From NCBI RefSeq assembly GCF_003111665.1, contig NZ_CP022188.1, forward strand, positions 496,001 through 560,000: a DNA stretch of 64,000 bases. Direction: 5' to 3'. Origin of the DNA: Parazoarcus communis (GTDB lineage: Bacteria > Pseudomonadota > Gammaproteobacteria > Burkholderiales > Rhodocyclaceae). Positions 8,548-17,737 of this stretch are shown piece after piece. The notes beneath the pieces are model-generated. The model did no database searches. It was not told where the DNA came from and worked only from the letters and a program-made list of their open reading frames with translations. The translations under genes were made by a program, and so were the position numbers. The number at the start of each line of letters is the position of its first letter. Within the stretch, counting starts at the first letter, position 1.

Positions 8548-10143
8548 TTACCTGGGGGCTGCGACGGCCACTGCGCCAGCCATCGCGTGGCCATCAGGCG
8601 CGGCGGTTCCGGCGGTCCAGCGCGTTGGCCACAGGCGCAAGGCCAGGCGGGTGTAGAGCTCGTCCACATAGAAGCCGGCGTAGCTCCAGCGCCGCCACAC
8701 GGCCAGCCCTTGCGGATGAAGCTGCAGGGTGACGAGGCAGAGATACATCAGCGCCATGCCTGCCAGGGCGACAAGTCCGGCAGCATGGAGAGGCGCGTCC
8801 GTCAGGCCGAACGGCAGGGCATGTGCCACAAGCGCTGCCATCGTGAGCCCCGACACCATGCTCAAGCCCGCGACAAGCGACCACCACGCCCGACCGGCCT
8901 CGCCGTCATGCCGGGCGGGCGACCACAGCAGCGGCGACCATGCCAGCGCCAGCACACCACTCCACCACCATGGCCAGCCCGCAGCGGGGACGAGCGCCTG
9001 AATCAGGCCGACAAGCGCAGCCGCCAGCAGCGGTGCCGCCACCAGACTCCGCACCGAAGACGCAGCACTGCCGCGCATCATCTGCAACTTGTTGGTGTGC
9101 ACCACCGTGGATGCCGACAGAAAGGCATGCGCCTTGTACAGCGAGTGACCGACAAGATGCAGCGCGGCAAGCGTGTAGAGGCCGAGACCACATTCGAGCA
9201 CCATGAAGCCCATCTGCGCCACGGTAGACCACGCCAGCCGGACCTTGATGCTGATGCGGGTCAGCATCACCAGGCCTGCAAGCAGTGCAGTGCCAAGCCC
9301 GAACGCGACCAGCAGCCAGCGTGCAGCAGGTACCGCCTCGAGCAAGGGCGCGAAGCGGATGAGCACGAAGCCGCCGAGGTTGACCACGCCGGCATGCAGC
9401 AGCGCGGAAACCGGCGTCGGCGCTTCCATGACCTGGATCAGCCAGCCATGCACAGGCAGCAGCGCAGTGCGCAGGATCACCGCCAGCACCAGACCCACTG
9501 CGCTCAACTGCAGCGGGAGCGACACGCCGTCCTGCGCCAGGTGTTGCCGGAGATCGGACAGCGATCCGCTGCCCACTGCCCACCATGCAAGCGCCGCAGC
9601 GCAGATCAGCAGCGCGTCGGCCAGGCGGTCGGCAATCCGCTTCTTGTGCGCAGCCAGCAAGGCGAACGGGCGATCCGGGTAGAAGCAGAGCAGGTGCTGC
9701 AACGCCACGCCCACCAGCGCCCAGGCTGCGATCAACACCAGCCAGTGGTCCGCAAGCAGCAGCAGATGGACTGCGGCCAGCACCCCTGCAAGTGCGGTGA
9801 CATAGCGCGCCTGCCCCGCCTCGCCCTGCAGGTAACGTGACGAGAATACTGCGATGACCGTACCCAGAAACTGCACCAGCACCGCCAGAACGGCACCCAG
9901 CGAACCGACCACCAGCCAGGGCAGCCATTGCATTGAACTCGCACCCGGGGACGGTGGCACCAAGACCTGGTGCAGGCCCAGGCTCGCCAGCGCGCACAGC
10001 AGCGCAGCACCGGAGAGATGGCTGAAACGTTTCCACAGCAAGGCCTCGCGTGCGCTGCCGGCGCGGGGCAGCATCGCGGCGATCAACATCAGGGCCGCAG
10101 GCGCCAAAGCGCTGGCCGGGAGCAAGAAGCTCGATAGATCCAT
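8548..10143 (-). CDS. dabB: Inorganic-carbon transporter membrane subunit DabB (NuoL/MrpA-like)
   Basis: Polytopic membrane protein of the proton-conducting NuoL/NdhF family, the membrane half of the DAB CO2-uptake complex. Of the 531 residues nearly all are hydrophobic helices. The antiporter-like core is readable in PVHGWLIQVMEAPTPVSALLHAGVVNLGGFVLIR and VAQMGFMVLECGLGLYTLAALHLVGHSLYKAHAFL, whose Lys, His and Glu residues are those used for proton conduction in the family. The start ATG at 10143 is chosen because GAGG stands 9 bases upstream. An in-frame TTG/ATG 45 bases earlier lacks one. It is transcribed away from a LysR-type gene. Pairing with dabA rather than with nuo genes excludes complex I. 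Confidence 0.9.
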   Translation of the reverse strand: MDLSSFLLPASALAPAALMLIAAMLPRAGSAREALLWKRFSHLSGAALLCALASLGLHQVLVPPSPGASSMQWLPWLVVGSLGAVLAVLVQFLGTVIAVFSSRYLQGEAGQARYVTALAGVLAAVHLLLLADHWLVLIAAWALVGVALQHLLCFYPDRPFALLAAHKKRIADRLADALLICAAALAWWAVGSGSLSDLRQHLAQDGVSLPLQLSAVGLVLAVILRTALLPVHGWLIQVMEAPTPVSALLHAGVVNLGGFVLIRFAPLLEAVPAARWLLVAFGLGTALLAGLVMLTRISIKVRLAWSTVAQMGFMVLECGLGLYTLAALHLVGHSLYKAHAFLSASTVVHTNKLQMMRGSAASSVRSLVAAPLLAAALVGLIQALVPAAGWPWWWSGVLALAWSPLLWSPARHDGEAGRAWWSLVAGLSMVSGLTMAALVAHALPFGLTDAPLHAAGLVALAGMALMYLCLVTLQLHPQGLAVWRRWSYAGFYVDELYTRLALRLWPTRWTAGTAAPDGHAMAGAVAVAAPR

Positions 10144-10205
10144 GACGGGCAACCTCAAATTGAACCGGCGCCATGGTGCTATCATCAATCAATTCCGTAA
10201 AACAC

Positions 10206-10225
10206 ATTAATCAGAACTAATTGAT
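10206..10225. promoter_or_regulatory. Putative LysR-type operator between dabB and its divergent regulator
   Basis: The short, AT-rich divergent spacer contains ATTA-N8-TAAT (10206-10221) with an AATTGAT half-repeat (10219-10225) that mirrors ATCAATT-like sequence at 10184-10194. Such dyads in a LysR divergent promoter are typical operators. Binding is inferred only. Confidence 0.4.
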
Positions 10226-10237
10226 ATCGAAAAGTGA

Positions 10238-11152
10238 ATGGTTAATCTGGAGCAGCTGAACTTTCACCACCTGTTCTACTTCTGGCGCGTCGCCCGCATG
10301 GGCCACCTGACACGTGCCGCGCAGGAGTTGCACACCTCGCAGTCGGCACTTTCGGCGCAGATCAGGCAGCTGGAGGACCGTCTGGGTGAGGCCCTGTTCG
10401 AACGCGAGGGGCGCCGCCTGGTGCTGACGGATACGGGGCAGCTGGTGCTCTACTATGCGGAGTCGATATTCGGGCTGAGCCAGGAAATGCTCGGGCGCCT
10501 GCAAGGCCGCAGCGAGGGCGTGATCCGGCTGCGCGTGGGCAGCGTCGCCACCATGTCGCGCAACTATCAGGAGAACTGGATTCGGCCGCTGCTGGCTGAT
10601 TCCTCGGTGGTGCTGACCCTCGAGTCGGGTTTGCTGGAGGGCCTGCTCGAGCGCCTGGTGCAGCATCAGCTCGACGTGGTGCTGGCCAACGAAACCGTGC
10701 CCACAGATGCGGACCGCCCCTTGCACTGCCGTTTCCTGGGCAGTCAGGCGATCTCGCTGGTCGGGCCCGCAAGCATCTGGAAGGGCCGCAGCCTGCGCGT
10801 TCCGGATGACCTCGATGGTGTGGACCTTGCGTTGCCCGGACCACGACACGCCCTGCGCGCGCAGTTCGACGCCATGTGCATGTCTGCCGGGGTGCAGCCT
10901 CGGCTGCGGGCCGAAGTCGACGACATGGCCATGCTCCGCCTGATCGCACGGGACAGCAACTGGCTGACCGTGCTGCCCGAGGTGGTGGTGCAGGACGAAA
11001 TACACGCGGGCAGCCTGGTGAGCGTGGGCCAGTCCACGCAGTTGCAGGAGCGCTTTTATGCCATCACGACACCGCACCGCCATCGTATCGAGCGCCTCGA
11101 ACGCCTCCTGCAAGGCTCCACCGAAGTGCCGGATCCCTCTGGCGCTGCATGA
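10238..11152 (+). CDS. LysR-family transcriptional regulator, NhaR-like, of dabBA
   Basis: The 304-residue protein has the N-terminal winged helix (LNFHHLFYFWRVARMGHLTRAAQELHTSQSALSAQIRQLE, residues ~6-46) and a C-terminal periplasmic-binding-protein-like effector domain. The opening LNFHHLFYFW is characteristic of the NhaR branch of LysR proteins, which in Escherichia coli responds to sodium. It is divergent from dabB with a 94-base spacer, so dabBA is the likely target. The effector could be a cation, bicarbonate or a CO2-fixation metabolite. This is inference from position. Confidence 0.85.
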   Translation: MVNLEQLNFHHLFYFWRVARMGHLTRAAQELHTSQSALSAQIRQLEDRLGEALFEREGRRLVLTDTGQLVLYYAESIFGLSQEMLGRLQGRSEGVIRLRVGSVATMSRNYQENWIRPLLADSSVVLTLESGLLEGLLERLVQHQLDVVLANETVPTDADRPLHCRFLGSQAISLVGPASIWKGRSLRVPDDLDGVDLALPGPRHALRAQFDAMCMSAGVQPRLRAEVDDMAMLRLIARDSNWLTVLPEVVVQDEIHAGSLVSVGQSTQLQERFYAITTPHRHRIERLERLLQGSTEVPDPSGAA

Positions 11153-11198
11153 AACGTGCGCAGCGGGCCTGCCGGCTGCGCGACAGCCGGACCGACCA

Positions 11199-12197
11199 TC
11201 ACCCGAGCTTCGGCGCCGCGCCCGACGTGCGCGAAACAGCCGTATCCAGCGCCCACAGGTGTGCTGCCACCAGCGCGCGCCAGGGCGAGAATTCGGCCAG
11301 GAAGCGTTCCGTTTCGGCGGGCGAGACAGGGACCGGACTTTCCAGCAGGTGCTGCAGACCACGACGCACGGCAACATCGCCATGCAGCGAACCATCAAGC
11401 CAGCCGAAACCGCGCAACAGCGCGTAGTTGATGGTCCACGGCCCGATGCCGCGGATGCGCAGCAGGCAGGCCTGAATGTCGTCGATTGGCGGCGTCTCCA
11501 CCCACGCATCGAGTGACAGATCGCCGCTGACAAGCAGCCCGCTCAGCGTGAGCAGGGTCAGCGCCTTGGCCCTGGAAAAACCCGCCGCGCGCAATCCAGG
11601 CTCGCCCAGCGCCTGCACGCCTGCCGCATCGGGATAACAATACAGACCACTCGTGTGGCGAAGCCCGACCGCCTCAATCAGCCGCCGGCGAATCGTCAGC
11701 GCAGCGGCGACGCTGATCTGCTGCCCGGTGACGGCCCAGCTCAGCGCCTCGAAAGGTGTCGCCGCCAACGGTACGCGCAAGCCCGGATGGGCCGCGATAA
11801 GCCTGCCGACCTGCGGATGTGCGCACCACGTTTGCTCGAAGTCCTCGACCGCCTGCGTCAGCCCGAGCATGCGCCTCACCATGCCCGTCAGCAACAAACC
11901 GTCTGACGACGCAAGTGGTCCATCGACATCCAGCCGCGCCACGGCCCTTCCGCCCTCGAAGACAATCTCCAGGCAAGCCGCCCGCCCCGACCATGCCAGC
12001 CCCTTGCGCAAACAGTTCCCCTGCACCTGCTCCGCCACCTGCAGCGAATCGCGCAAGTGAAACGCAAGCACATCGCCAGAACGAAACCCAACCGGCAGAC
12101 CAAGCTCGCAGTTCAGCACACCATTCTCCAGACCGCCCCCTTCAAGCTCTCCGCACCTCCGCGCGAACCCGCCTTTCCTCCGTTCGTCATGCCCCAT
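11199..12197 (-). CDS. alkA: DNA-3-methyladenine glycosylase II (AlkA family)
   Basis: Excises alkylated purines and O2-alkylpyrimidines from DNA in the adaptive response. The C-terminal half has the helix-hairpin-helix-GPD motif LLRIRGIGPWTINYALLRGF. The Asp expected to be catalytic lies in SLHGDVAVRRGL, and TPFEALSWAVTGQQISVAAA is the typical AlkA helix. The start ATG at 12197 lies 5 bases after the ada stop and gives 332 residues. The open frame extends further upstream into ada, but that stretch is Arg/Gly-rich shadow sequence. The first ~25 residues are also unconvincing, so a GTG near 12119 is possible. Operon with ada, as in several proteobacteria. Confidence 0.88.
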   Translation of the reverse strand: MGHDERRKGGFARRCGELEGGGLENGVLNCELGLPVGFRSGDVLAFHLRDSLQVAEQVQGNCLRKGLAWSGRAACLEIVFEGGRAVARLDVDGPLASSDGLLLTGMVRRMLGLTQAVEDFEQTWCAHPQVGRLIAAHPGLRVPLAATPFEALSWAVTGQQISVAAALTIRRRLIEAVGLRHTSGLYCYPDAAGVQALGEPGLRAAGFSRAKALTLLTLSGLLVSGDLSLDAWVETPPIDDIQACLLRIRGIGPWTINYALLRGFGWLDGSLHGDVAVRRGLQHLLESPVPVSPAETERFLAEFSPWRALVAAHLWALDTAVSRTSGAAPKLG

Positions 12198-12202
12198 CCG
12201 CC

Positions 12203-13282
12203 TCACTCGCCCGCCGCCTCGCGCGCAAGCAGTGTCCGCTTCCGCTCCACCCCCCAGCGGTAGCCCGACAGGCTGCCATCGGTACGCACGATGCGGTGGC
12301 ACGGAATCGCCACCGCGAGCACGTTGGCGGCACACGCCCCCGCCACCGCGCGCGCACCACGGGGCGTACCGACGCGCTCGGCAAGCTCGGCATAGCTCAG
12401 CGTCGTGCCTGCGGGAATCTCCCGCAGTGTCTGCCACACCCGCTGCTGAAATGCCGTGCCGCGAACATCCAGCGGCAGGTCCAGACCAAGACGCGGCGCC
12501 TCCACGAAAGCGATCACCCTGGCGACCAGGCGATCGAAGCCCGGGTCGTCGCCGATCAGTTCAGCCTGCGGAAACAGGTCCTGCAGGTCGCGCGCCAGCA
12601 CTGCCGCGTCATCGCCCATCAGGATGGCGCACACGCCGCGTCGGCTGGCGGCAACGAGGATGGCGCCAAGCGCACACTCACCGATTGCGAAACGGATCTC
12701 GGTATCGACTCCGCCTGCACGAAATGCCGTGGGGGTCATGCCGATCAATGCATCGGCATTCTCGTAGAAGCGGCTGCTGGCATTGAAACCGGCGTCGAAC
12801 AAGGCTTCGGCCACGTTCGAACATGCGCGCAGCCTTGCCTGCACCCGCTGCGCGCGACGGCCTGCAGCATAGCCGGCCGGCGTCAGCCCTGTCACCGACT
12901 TGAACACCCGCAGCAAATGGGACGCGCTCAGACCTGCGTGATCTGCGAGCTCAGCCAGCTTTGGCGGGCTGTCGGCGGCGTCGATCATGCGACACAGGTC
13001 GGCAACCATTTCTGCATGCTGCCTGAACAGTGGCGGCTGATCCGGACGGCAACGCTTGCATGGCCTGAACCCGGCAGCGATGGCGGCGGCCGCGTTCTCA
13101 TGAAAATCGACGTTCTCCGGCCGTGCCGTGCGTGCGCCACACGACGGTCTGCAGAAGATGCCGGTCGTGCTCACCGAATACACGAAGCGGCCATCGGCAC
13201 CGGAATCGCGCGACAGCACTGCAGCCCAGCGCGGATCGGCGAGCGTGCGACCGGCACGCAGTTCGCGGGCCTGGGACATCAT
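12203..13282 (-). CDS. ada: Ada: bifunctional methylated-DNA repair protein and transcriptional activator
   Basis: Removes methyl groups from phosphotriesters and O6-methylguanine and activates alkylation-repair genes. Domains in order: the Zn/phosphotriester-methyl-acceptor domain with Cys44, Cys48, Cys75 and Cys78 (IFCRPSCGAR, FRPCKRC); an AraC-type helix-turn-helix region (~90-180, LAELADHAGLSASHLLRVFK); and the C-terminal O6-methylguanine methyltransferase with the acceptor motif AIPCHRIVR. All acceptor residues are intact. Start ATG at 13282 is preceded by AGGAG at 8 bases. A GTG three codons earlier would overlap that site. 359 residues, close to the E. coli protein (354). Confidence 0.95.
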   Translation of the reverse strand: MMSQARELRAGRTLADPRWAAVLSRDSGADGRFVYSVSTTGIFCRPSCGARTARPENVDFHENAAAAIAAGFRPCKRCRPDQPPLFRQHAEMVADLCRMIDAADSPPKLAELADHAGLSASHLLRVFKSVTGLTPAGYAAGRRAQRVQARLRACSNVAEALFDAGFNASSRFYENADALIGMTPTAFRAGGVDTEIRFAIGECALGAILVAASRRGVCAILMGDDAAVLARDLQDLFPQAELIGDDPGFDRLVARVIAFVEAPRLGLDLPLDVRGTAFQQRVWQTLREIPAGTTLSYAELAERVGTPRGARAVAGACAANVLAVAIPCHRIVRTDGSLSGYRWGVERKRTLLAREAAGE

Positions 13283-13391
13283 GGTATGCACTCCTGAATG
13301 AATCTCTTCGACAGACTCATCCTAGCAAGCCCGACCCAAGCCGGCACTCCGCTGCGTGCTTTTGAATTCGCTTGCTACCCGCACCCCTCGA

Positions 13392-13760
13392 TCAGAAACC
13401 GATGCTGAGCAAGGCCCACAGCGTGATCAGCGTCCCCAGCAGCGCGCCTCCATAACAGATCAGCCTCGCACCCGTGCCGCCGTGAATGCCAACATCGTGC
13501 AGGCTGTGAAATATCCGGTGGCCGGCGTGCCACAGAAAGAGCGGAACGATGGCGAGCACGAAGGCCTTGCCGATCCAGCTCTGGGCAAAGGCCATCATGT
13601 TGGCGTAGCTCATCGCATCCGGCGCCAGCAGGACGCCAAGCGGCACCGCGATGCCGGTGATGAACACCAGCGCCGGCCCCAGGATGGCGGCCAGCATGCC
13701 ACCGGCGCCGAACAGCCCCCAGAAGATCGGGGCATTGGAGCGCTTCAACGGCCGGCTCAT
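13392..13760 (-). CDS. frdD: Fumarate reductase membrane subunit D
   Basis: Small hydrophobic anchor of quinol:fumarate reductase. 122 residues with three membrane helices (residues ~15-43, 62-82, 98-121), as in E. coli FrdD. The segment AGHRIFHSLHDVGIHGG is the conserved FrdD loop. Start ATG overlaps the frdC stop (ATGA). Last gene of frdABCD. Confidence 0.93.
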   Translation of the reverse strand: MSRPLKRSNAPIFWGLFGAGGMLAAILGPALVFITGIAVPLGVLLAPDAMSYANMMAFAQSWIGKAFVLAIVPLFLWHAGHRIFHSLHDVGIHGGTGARLICYGGALLGTLITLWALLSIGF

Positions 13761-14155
13761 CGTGTCAGCCCCCATGCAAGTCCGAGCAGGATCAGGCTCG
13801 CCACTGCGGTCACAGCGAGGCCGCCACCGGTAATCATCGCCGGCGCCAGGCGCTTGCCGCCGATCACGACCGGCGGCATGGTCTTGGGCATGATCTTGAA
13901 CCAGGTCCAGCTGTGGTAGGACATCATCGCCAGTACGGCGAGATGGAAGATCACGGCCAGCGGGTGCTTCATCGTTGCGAGCCAGCCATTCCACGCCGCC
14001 TCGCCCTGCGCCAGACATACCAGCCCGATCAGCAGCACCACGCCATAGGCCGCAACGAACAGGGCCGTGCCCTCGTGAATCATGTACTCGACGAAGAACG
14101 GGTTCTTGCGCCACCAGCCGGCCATCGGCCGCGTATAGGGACGTCGCTTGCTCAT
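13757..14155 (-). CDS. frdC: Fumarate reductase membrane subunit C
   Basis: Membrane anchor that with FrdD forms the menaquinol site and holds the FrdAB head on the cytoplasmic face. 132 residues, three helices. FrdC landmarks are RPYTRPMAGWWRKNPFFVEYM at the N-terminus and HLAVLAMMSYHSWTWFKIMPKTMP. The ATGA overlaps on both sides (frdB stop, frdD start) show strict coupling. Confidence 0.94.
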   Translation of the reverse strand: MSKRRPYTRPMAGWWRKNPFFVEYMIHEGTALFVAAYGVVLLIGLVCLAQGEAAWNGWLATMKHPLAVIFHLAVLAMMSYHSWTWFKIMPKTMPPVVIGGKRLAPAMITGGGLAVTAVASLILLGLAWGLTR

Positions 14156-14898
14156 TTCTTTCCCCCCTTCGGCATCAGGAAACTCAGGAAGTAGTCGCGC
14201 GCCGCCGTCGTCTTGTTCTGATTCACCGCATTGGCCGGGTCGACATGCTTGGGACAGACCTCCGAGCAGTAACCGACGGCAGTGCAGTTGAACACGCCCT
14301 CTTCCGCCGCAACCAGTTCCATGCGCTGCGCCGCGCCGCCATCGCGCGAATCGGCGTTGTAGCGGTGCAGCAGCGCAAGCGCGCCAGGGCCGATGAAATC
14401 CGGGTTCAGTCCGTACTGCGGACAGGCCGCGTAGCACAGCAGGCAGTTGATGCACGAGCTGAATTGCTCGTACTTCTCCAGCTCCGCCGGCGTCTGCAGA
14501 TACTCCCCTTGAGCGAGCGTGCGGGCCTCTTTCGGGATGATGTAGGGCTGAATGCGCTCCAGCTTGTCGATGAAATCCTCCATCACCACGACCAGATCGC
14601 GCTCGATGGGGAAGTGGCTGAGCGCCTCCACCCGCACCGGCCCCGGATACAGGTCGCGCAGAAAGGTCTTGCACGACAGGGCCGGCTTGCCGTTGATCAT
14701 CATGCCGCAACTACCGCAGATCGCCATCCGGCACGACCAGCGGAAACTCAGGGTTTCGTCCAGTTCGTCCTTAATGTGCAGGAGTGCCTGCAGCACCGAC
14801 ATGTCGTCGGTAAAGGGCAGCTCGTAGGTCTGGAGAACCGGCTCCGCATCCTGCTCCGGACGGTAGCGCAGCACTTCCATGGTGATCGTTCTAGCCAT
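14152..14898 (-). CDS. frdB: Fumarate reductase iron-sulfur subunit
   Basis: Carries the [2Fe-2S], [4Fe-4S] and [3Fe-4S] clusters linking quinol oxidation to FrdA. 248 residues. The ferredoxin cluster is in FRWSCRMAICGSCGMMINGKPALSC. The C-terminal clusters are in CINCLLCYAACPQ and CTAVGYCSEVCPKHVDP. Start ATG at 14898, eight bases inside the end of frdA. Upstream in-frame codons are frdA shadow. Confidence 0.95.
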   Translation of the reverse strand: MARTITMEVLRYRPEQDAEPVLQTYELPFTDDMSVLQALLHIKDELDETLSFRWSCRMAICGSCGMMINGKPALSCKTFLRDLYPGPVRVEALSHFPIERDLVVVMEDFIDKLERIQPYIIPKEARTLAQGEYLQTPAELEKYEQFSSCINCLLCYAACPQYGLNPDFIGPGALALLHRYNADSRDGGAAQRMELVAAEEGVFNCTAVGYCSEVCPKHVDPANAVNQNKTTAARDYFLSFLMPKGGKK

Positions 14899-16672
14899 GC
14901 CGTGCCTCCTTTTCAGCCTTCTCGCCCGCGGCGCCATAGGCGCGGACCGCAGGTTGCGAGCGGGTGATCTTCACCGGACCATAATCAATGCGCGGCTGCG
15001 CCTCGCCGTTATAGTGCGCCAGCGAATGCTTGAGGAAGTGCGCGTCGTCACGCTGCTCAAAGCCATCCAGGCGCTGATGCGCACCGCGCGACTCCTTGCG
15101 GTTGAGCGCCGAATACGCCATGGCTTGCGCCACATCGAGCTGATAGCCGAGTTCGATCGCCAGCAGCCAGTTGGTATTCCACACGCTGGACTTGTCCTCG
15201 ATGCGCACATTGCGAAAGCGCGCGCGCAACTCGTCGAGCTTGTCGCACGCCGCCTGCATGGTATCGGCCAGACGGTAGATGCCGCAGCCGCTTTCCATGG
15301 TCGCGGCCATCTCTCGACGCAGGGTCGCGATGCGTTCCGTGCCATCGGAGCGGGTCACCAGCGCGCGGGTTTTTAGCTCCACAGCCTGCGCCTGTTTGAG
15401 CAGGGTCGCTGAAGCGCTGCGCGGTGCAGACTTGGCAAAGCCTGCCGCCTCGAGTCCGGCCACCTTGCCAAACACGCACAACTCGGCCAGCGAGTTCGAT
15501 CCCAGGCGGTTGGCGCCGTGGATGCCGACGCTGGAGCATTCGCCTGCGGCATACAGGCCCGGCAGGGGCGAGGCGCAACGACCATCGACCAGAATGCCGC
15601 CCATCGTGTAATGCACCGCCGGCCGCACCGGAATGGGCGTCAGCGCCGGATCGACGCCGAGAAACTCCTCGGCAAGCTCGTAGATCTGCGGCAGGCGCTC
15701 GCGCAATTTCTTTTCGCCGAGGTGGCGCAGATCAAGGTGCACCACAGAGCCTTGCGGGCCCTCGATCGTGCGCCCCTTCTGCTGCTCGTGCCAGAAGGCC
15801 TGGCTCAGGCGGTCGCGCGGGCCCAACTCCATGGCCTTGTTGCGCGGCTCGGGTTCGGCCGGCCCGAGACCGTAGTCCTGCAGGTAACGATAGCCGTCCT
15901 TGTTGAGCAGGAAGCCACCTTCGCCGCGACAGGCTTCGGTAAACAGCAGGCCGGTGCCCGGCATGCAGGTGGGGTGGTATTGAACGAACTCCATGTCGCG
16001 CAGCGGCACACCGTGGCGATAGGCCATGGCCATGCCGTCGCCGGTGACGATGCCGCCATTGGTGTTCTCGCGGAACACACGCCCCGCGCCACCGGTGGCC
16101 AGCACCACCGCGCCGGCTTCGATCAGGGTGAATTCGCCCGAGGCGATCTCGATCACCGCCACGCCCTGCGCACGCCCGTCCTCGACGATCAGGTCAGCAC
16201 AGAAGTGCTCGTCGAAACGCTTGATCGAGGGATACTTGATCGAGGTCTGGAACAGGGTGTGCAGCATGTGAAAGCCGGTCTTGTCGGCAGCGAACCAGGT
16301 GCGCTCGATCTTCATGCCGCCGAAGGCACGCACATTCACATGGCCATCGGGCTTGCGGCTCCATGGGCAGCCCCAGTGCTCGAGCTGCACCATTTCCTCC
16401 GGGCACTGGGCGACGAAGTAATCCACCACGTCCTGCTCGCACAGCCAGTCGCCGCCGGATACCGTATCGTTGAAGTGATGCTCGAAGCTGTCGTGCGACT
16501 GCACCACACCGGCCGACCCGCCTTCCGCTGCCACCGTGTGGCTGCGCATCGGATAGACCTTGGACACCAGCGCAACCTTGAGCGCAGGATCGGACTCGGC
16601 CACCGCAATCGCTGCGCGCAAGCCTGCGCCGCCCGCCCCCACGATCACGACATCTGCCTTGAAAACCTCCAT
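14891..16672 (-). CDS. frdA: Fumarate reductase flavoprotein subunit
   Basis: Catalytic FAD subunit reducing fumarate to succinate. 593 residues, standard length. Features are the N-terminal FAD fold VVIVGAGGAGLRAAI and the covalent-FAD histidine His45 in RSHTVAAEGGSAG. The fumarate-binding Thr/His region is MEFVQYHPTCMPGTGLLFTEACRGEGG, with RPAVHYTMGGI and AGECSSVGIHGANRLGSNSL downstream. Separate FrdC and FrdD anchors and a FrdA-type N-terminus distinguish it from succinate dehydrogenase. GGAGG lies 7 bases upstream of the ATG. First gene of frdABCD. The 174 bases upstream show no clear FNR box. Confidence 0.95.
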   Translation of the reverse strand: MEVFKADVVIVGAGGAGLRAAIAVAESDPALKVALVSKVYPMRSHTVAAEGGSAGVVQSHDSFEHHFNDTVSGGDWLCEQDVVDYFVAQCPEEMVQLEHWGCPWSRKPDGHVNVRAFGGMKIERTWFAADKTGFHMLHTLFQTSIKYPSIKRFDEHFCADLIVEDGRAQGVAVIEIASGEFTLIEAGAVVLATGGAGRVFRENTNGGIVTGDGMAMAYRHGVPLRDMEFVQYHPTCMPGTGLLFTEACRGEGGFLLNKDGYRYLQDYGLGPAEPEPRNKAMELGPRDRLSQAFWHEQQKGRTIEGPQGSVVHLDLRHLGEKKLRERLPQIYELAEEFLGVDPALTPIPVRPAVHYTMGGILVDGRCASPLPGLYAAGECSSVGIHGANRLGSNSLAELCVFGKVAGLEAAGFAKSAPRSASATLLKQAQAVELKTRALVTRSDGTERIATLRREMAATMESGCGIYRLADTMQAACDKLDELRARFRNVRIEDKSSVWNTNWLLAIELGYQLDVAQAMAYSALNRKESRGAHQRLDGFEQRDDAHFLKHSLAHYNGEAQPRIDYGPVKITRSQPAVRAYGAAGEKAEKEARHG

Positions 16673-16846
16673 CGACGGTCCTCCTGTTGCGTGTTGAACG
16701 GAGTGATCCCTACCCTTCTGGCATGTCCGCAGCCGCCCACAATCAGCTCAGCATCGCATGACCGGCTTGCCTCTGCGATCCTGCCACTGATTGAGCATAT
16801 CGCCATCGGGCAGTGAAGGGCACCGTTTTCTGCTGCGGCACCGCCC

Positions 16847-17737
16847 TCAGAGCACCGATTTCAACAGCCCCCTGATCCAGCGCCAGCGGCTGATGACCAG
16901 GGCCAGCGCAATCAGTCCGCAGCCCAGCAACTGCATGGCACTCATCGACTCGCCAAACCACCAGGCTGCGACCAGCGCAGTCCACACCGGTTCGAGCATC
17001 AGGATCACCGCCGCATGGCTTGGCGTGGTCAGACTCTGACCGTGCAACTGCACCAGAAAGCGCAGGGTCGTCGCGATCAGCGCGCTTGCCAGTAGCCAGA
17101 CCAGCACGGGCGTTGGCACTGTCGCGGGCCAGGTTTCCACGAGCGCAGATGCCGGAAGCACCAGGACACCGACGATCAGGACCTGAATCGTGCTCAGCGC
17201 CAGCACCGGCACGCCACGCACCACGCGTGAGTTGAGATTGAACAGGAATGCAAAGACCAGTGCAGCGGCGAAAAAGAACCACTGGCTGGGCTCGACCCGG
17301 AAACCGTGCGCCAGCGACAGACAGGCAAAACCGCTCAGGGCGACCGGCAAGGCCACCCAGGTGCTGACCGGCGGCCGCTCCCCGAAGAAGATTCGCGCAA
17401 ACACCGGCACCAGCACGATACCCAGGCTGGCAATGAAAGCCCCTTCGCCGAGATGCTTGCCATGCTGAAGTCCGAGAATCCACAGTGACATCGCCGCGGC
17501 AAACAGCACACCCACCATCGCAGCACGCCCGAGCGCAGCGCGATCGAGTACCCGCAGCTGAGGCCAGCTGAAGACGGCGAGCACCAGGCCGGCGATCAGA
17601 AAACGCCACCCCACGAACTGAAACGGCGCCAGGCCGGCAAGTGACTCCTTGGAGAAGATCCAGCCGCAGGCGGCGAGCAGGGTCGCCGCGAGCAAAAGCA
17701 GGTCAGCTTTCAGGGCATGGTTTCCGGACGCGTTCAT
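16847..17737 (-). CDS. EamA/DMT-family membrane transporter
   Basis: Drug/metabolite-superfamily permease, 296 residues with about ten hydrophobic helices arranged as two EamA repeats (residues ~10-140 and ~150-285). It has the family-typical motifs FVGWRFLIAGLVLAV in the first half and PSHAAVILMLEPVWTALVAAWWFGE in the second. Such proteins export amino acids or other metabolites, but the substrate cannot be read from the sequence. It stands alone between frdA and regA on the same strand, without overlap. Confidence 0.85.
   Translation of the reverse strand: MNASGNHALKADLLLLAATLLAACGWIFSKESLAGLAPFQFVGWRFLIAGLVLAVFSWPQLRVLDRAALGRAAMVGVLFAAAMSLWILGLQHGKHLGEGAFIASLGIVLVPVFARIFFGERPPVSTWVALPVALSGFACLSLAHGFRVEPSQWFFFAAALVFAFLFNLNSRVVRGVPVLALSTIQVLIVGVLVLPASALVETWPATVPTPVLVWLLASALIATTLRFLVQLHGQSLTTPSHAAVILMLEPVWTALVAAWWFGESMSAMQLLGCGLIALALVISRWRWIRGLLKSVL

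Noticed and set aside
11158-11181. GCGCAGC/GCTGCGC hairpin between the dab regulator and alkA
   Set aside because: Only 7 bp with no T-tract. Too weak to call a terminator.
16673-16846. FNR box upstream of frdA
   Set aside because: TTGAACGGAGTGAT-like sequence on the plus strand matches too few consensus positions.
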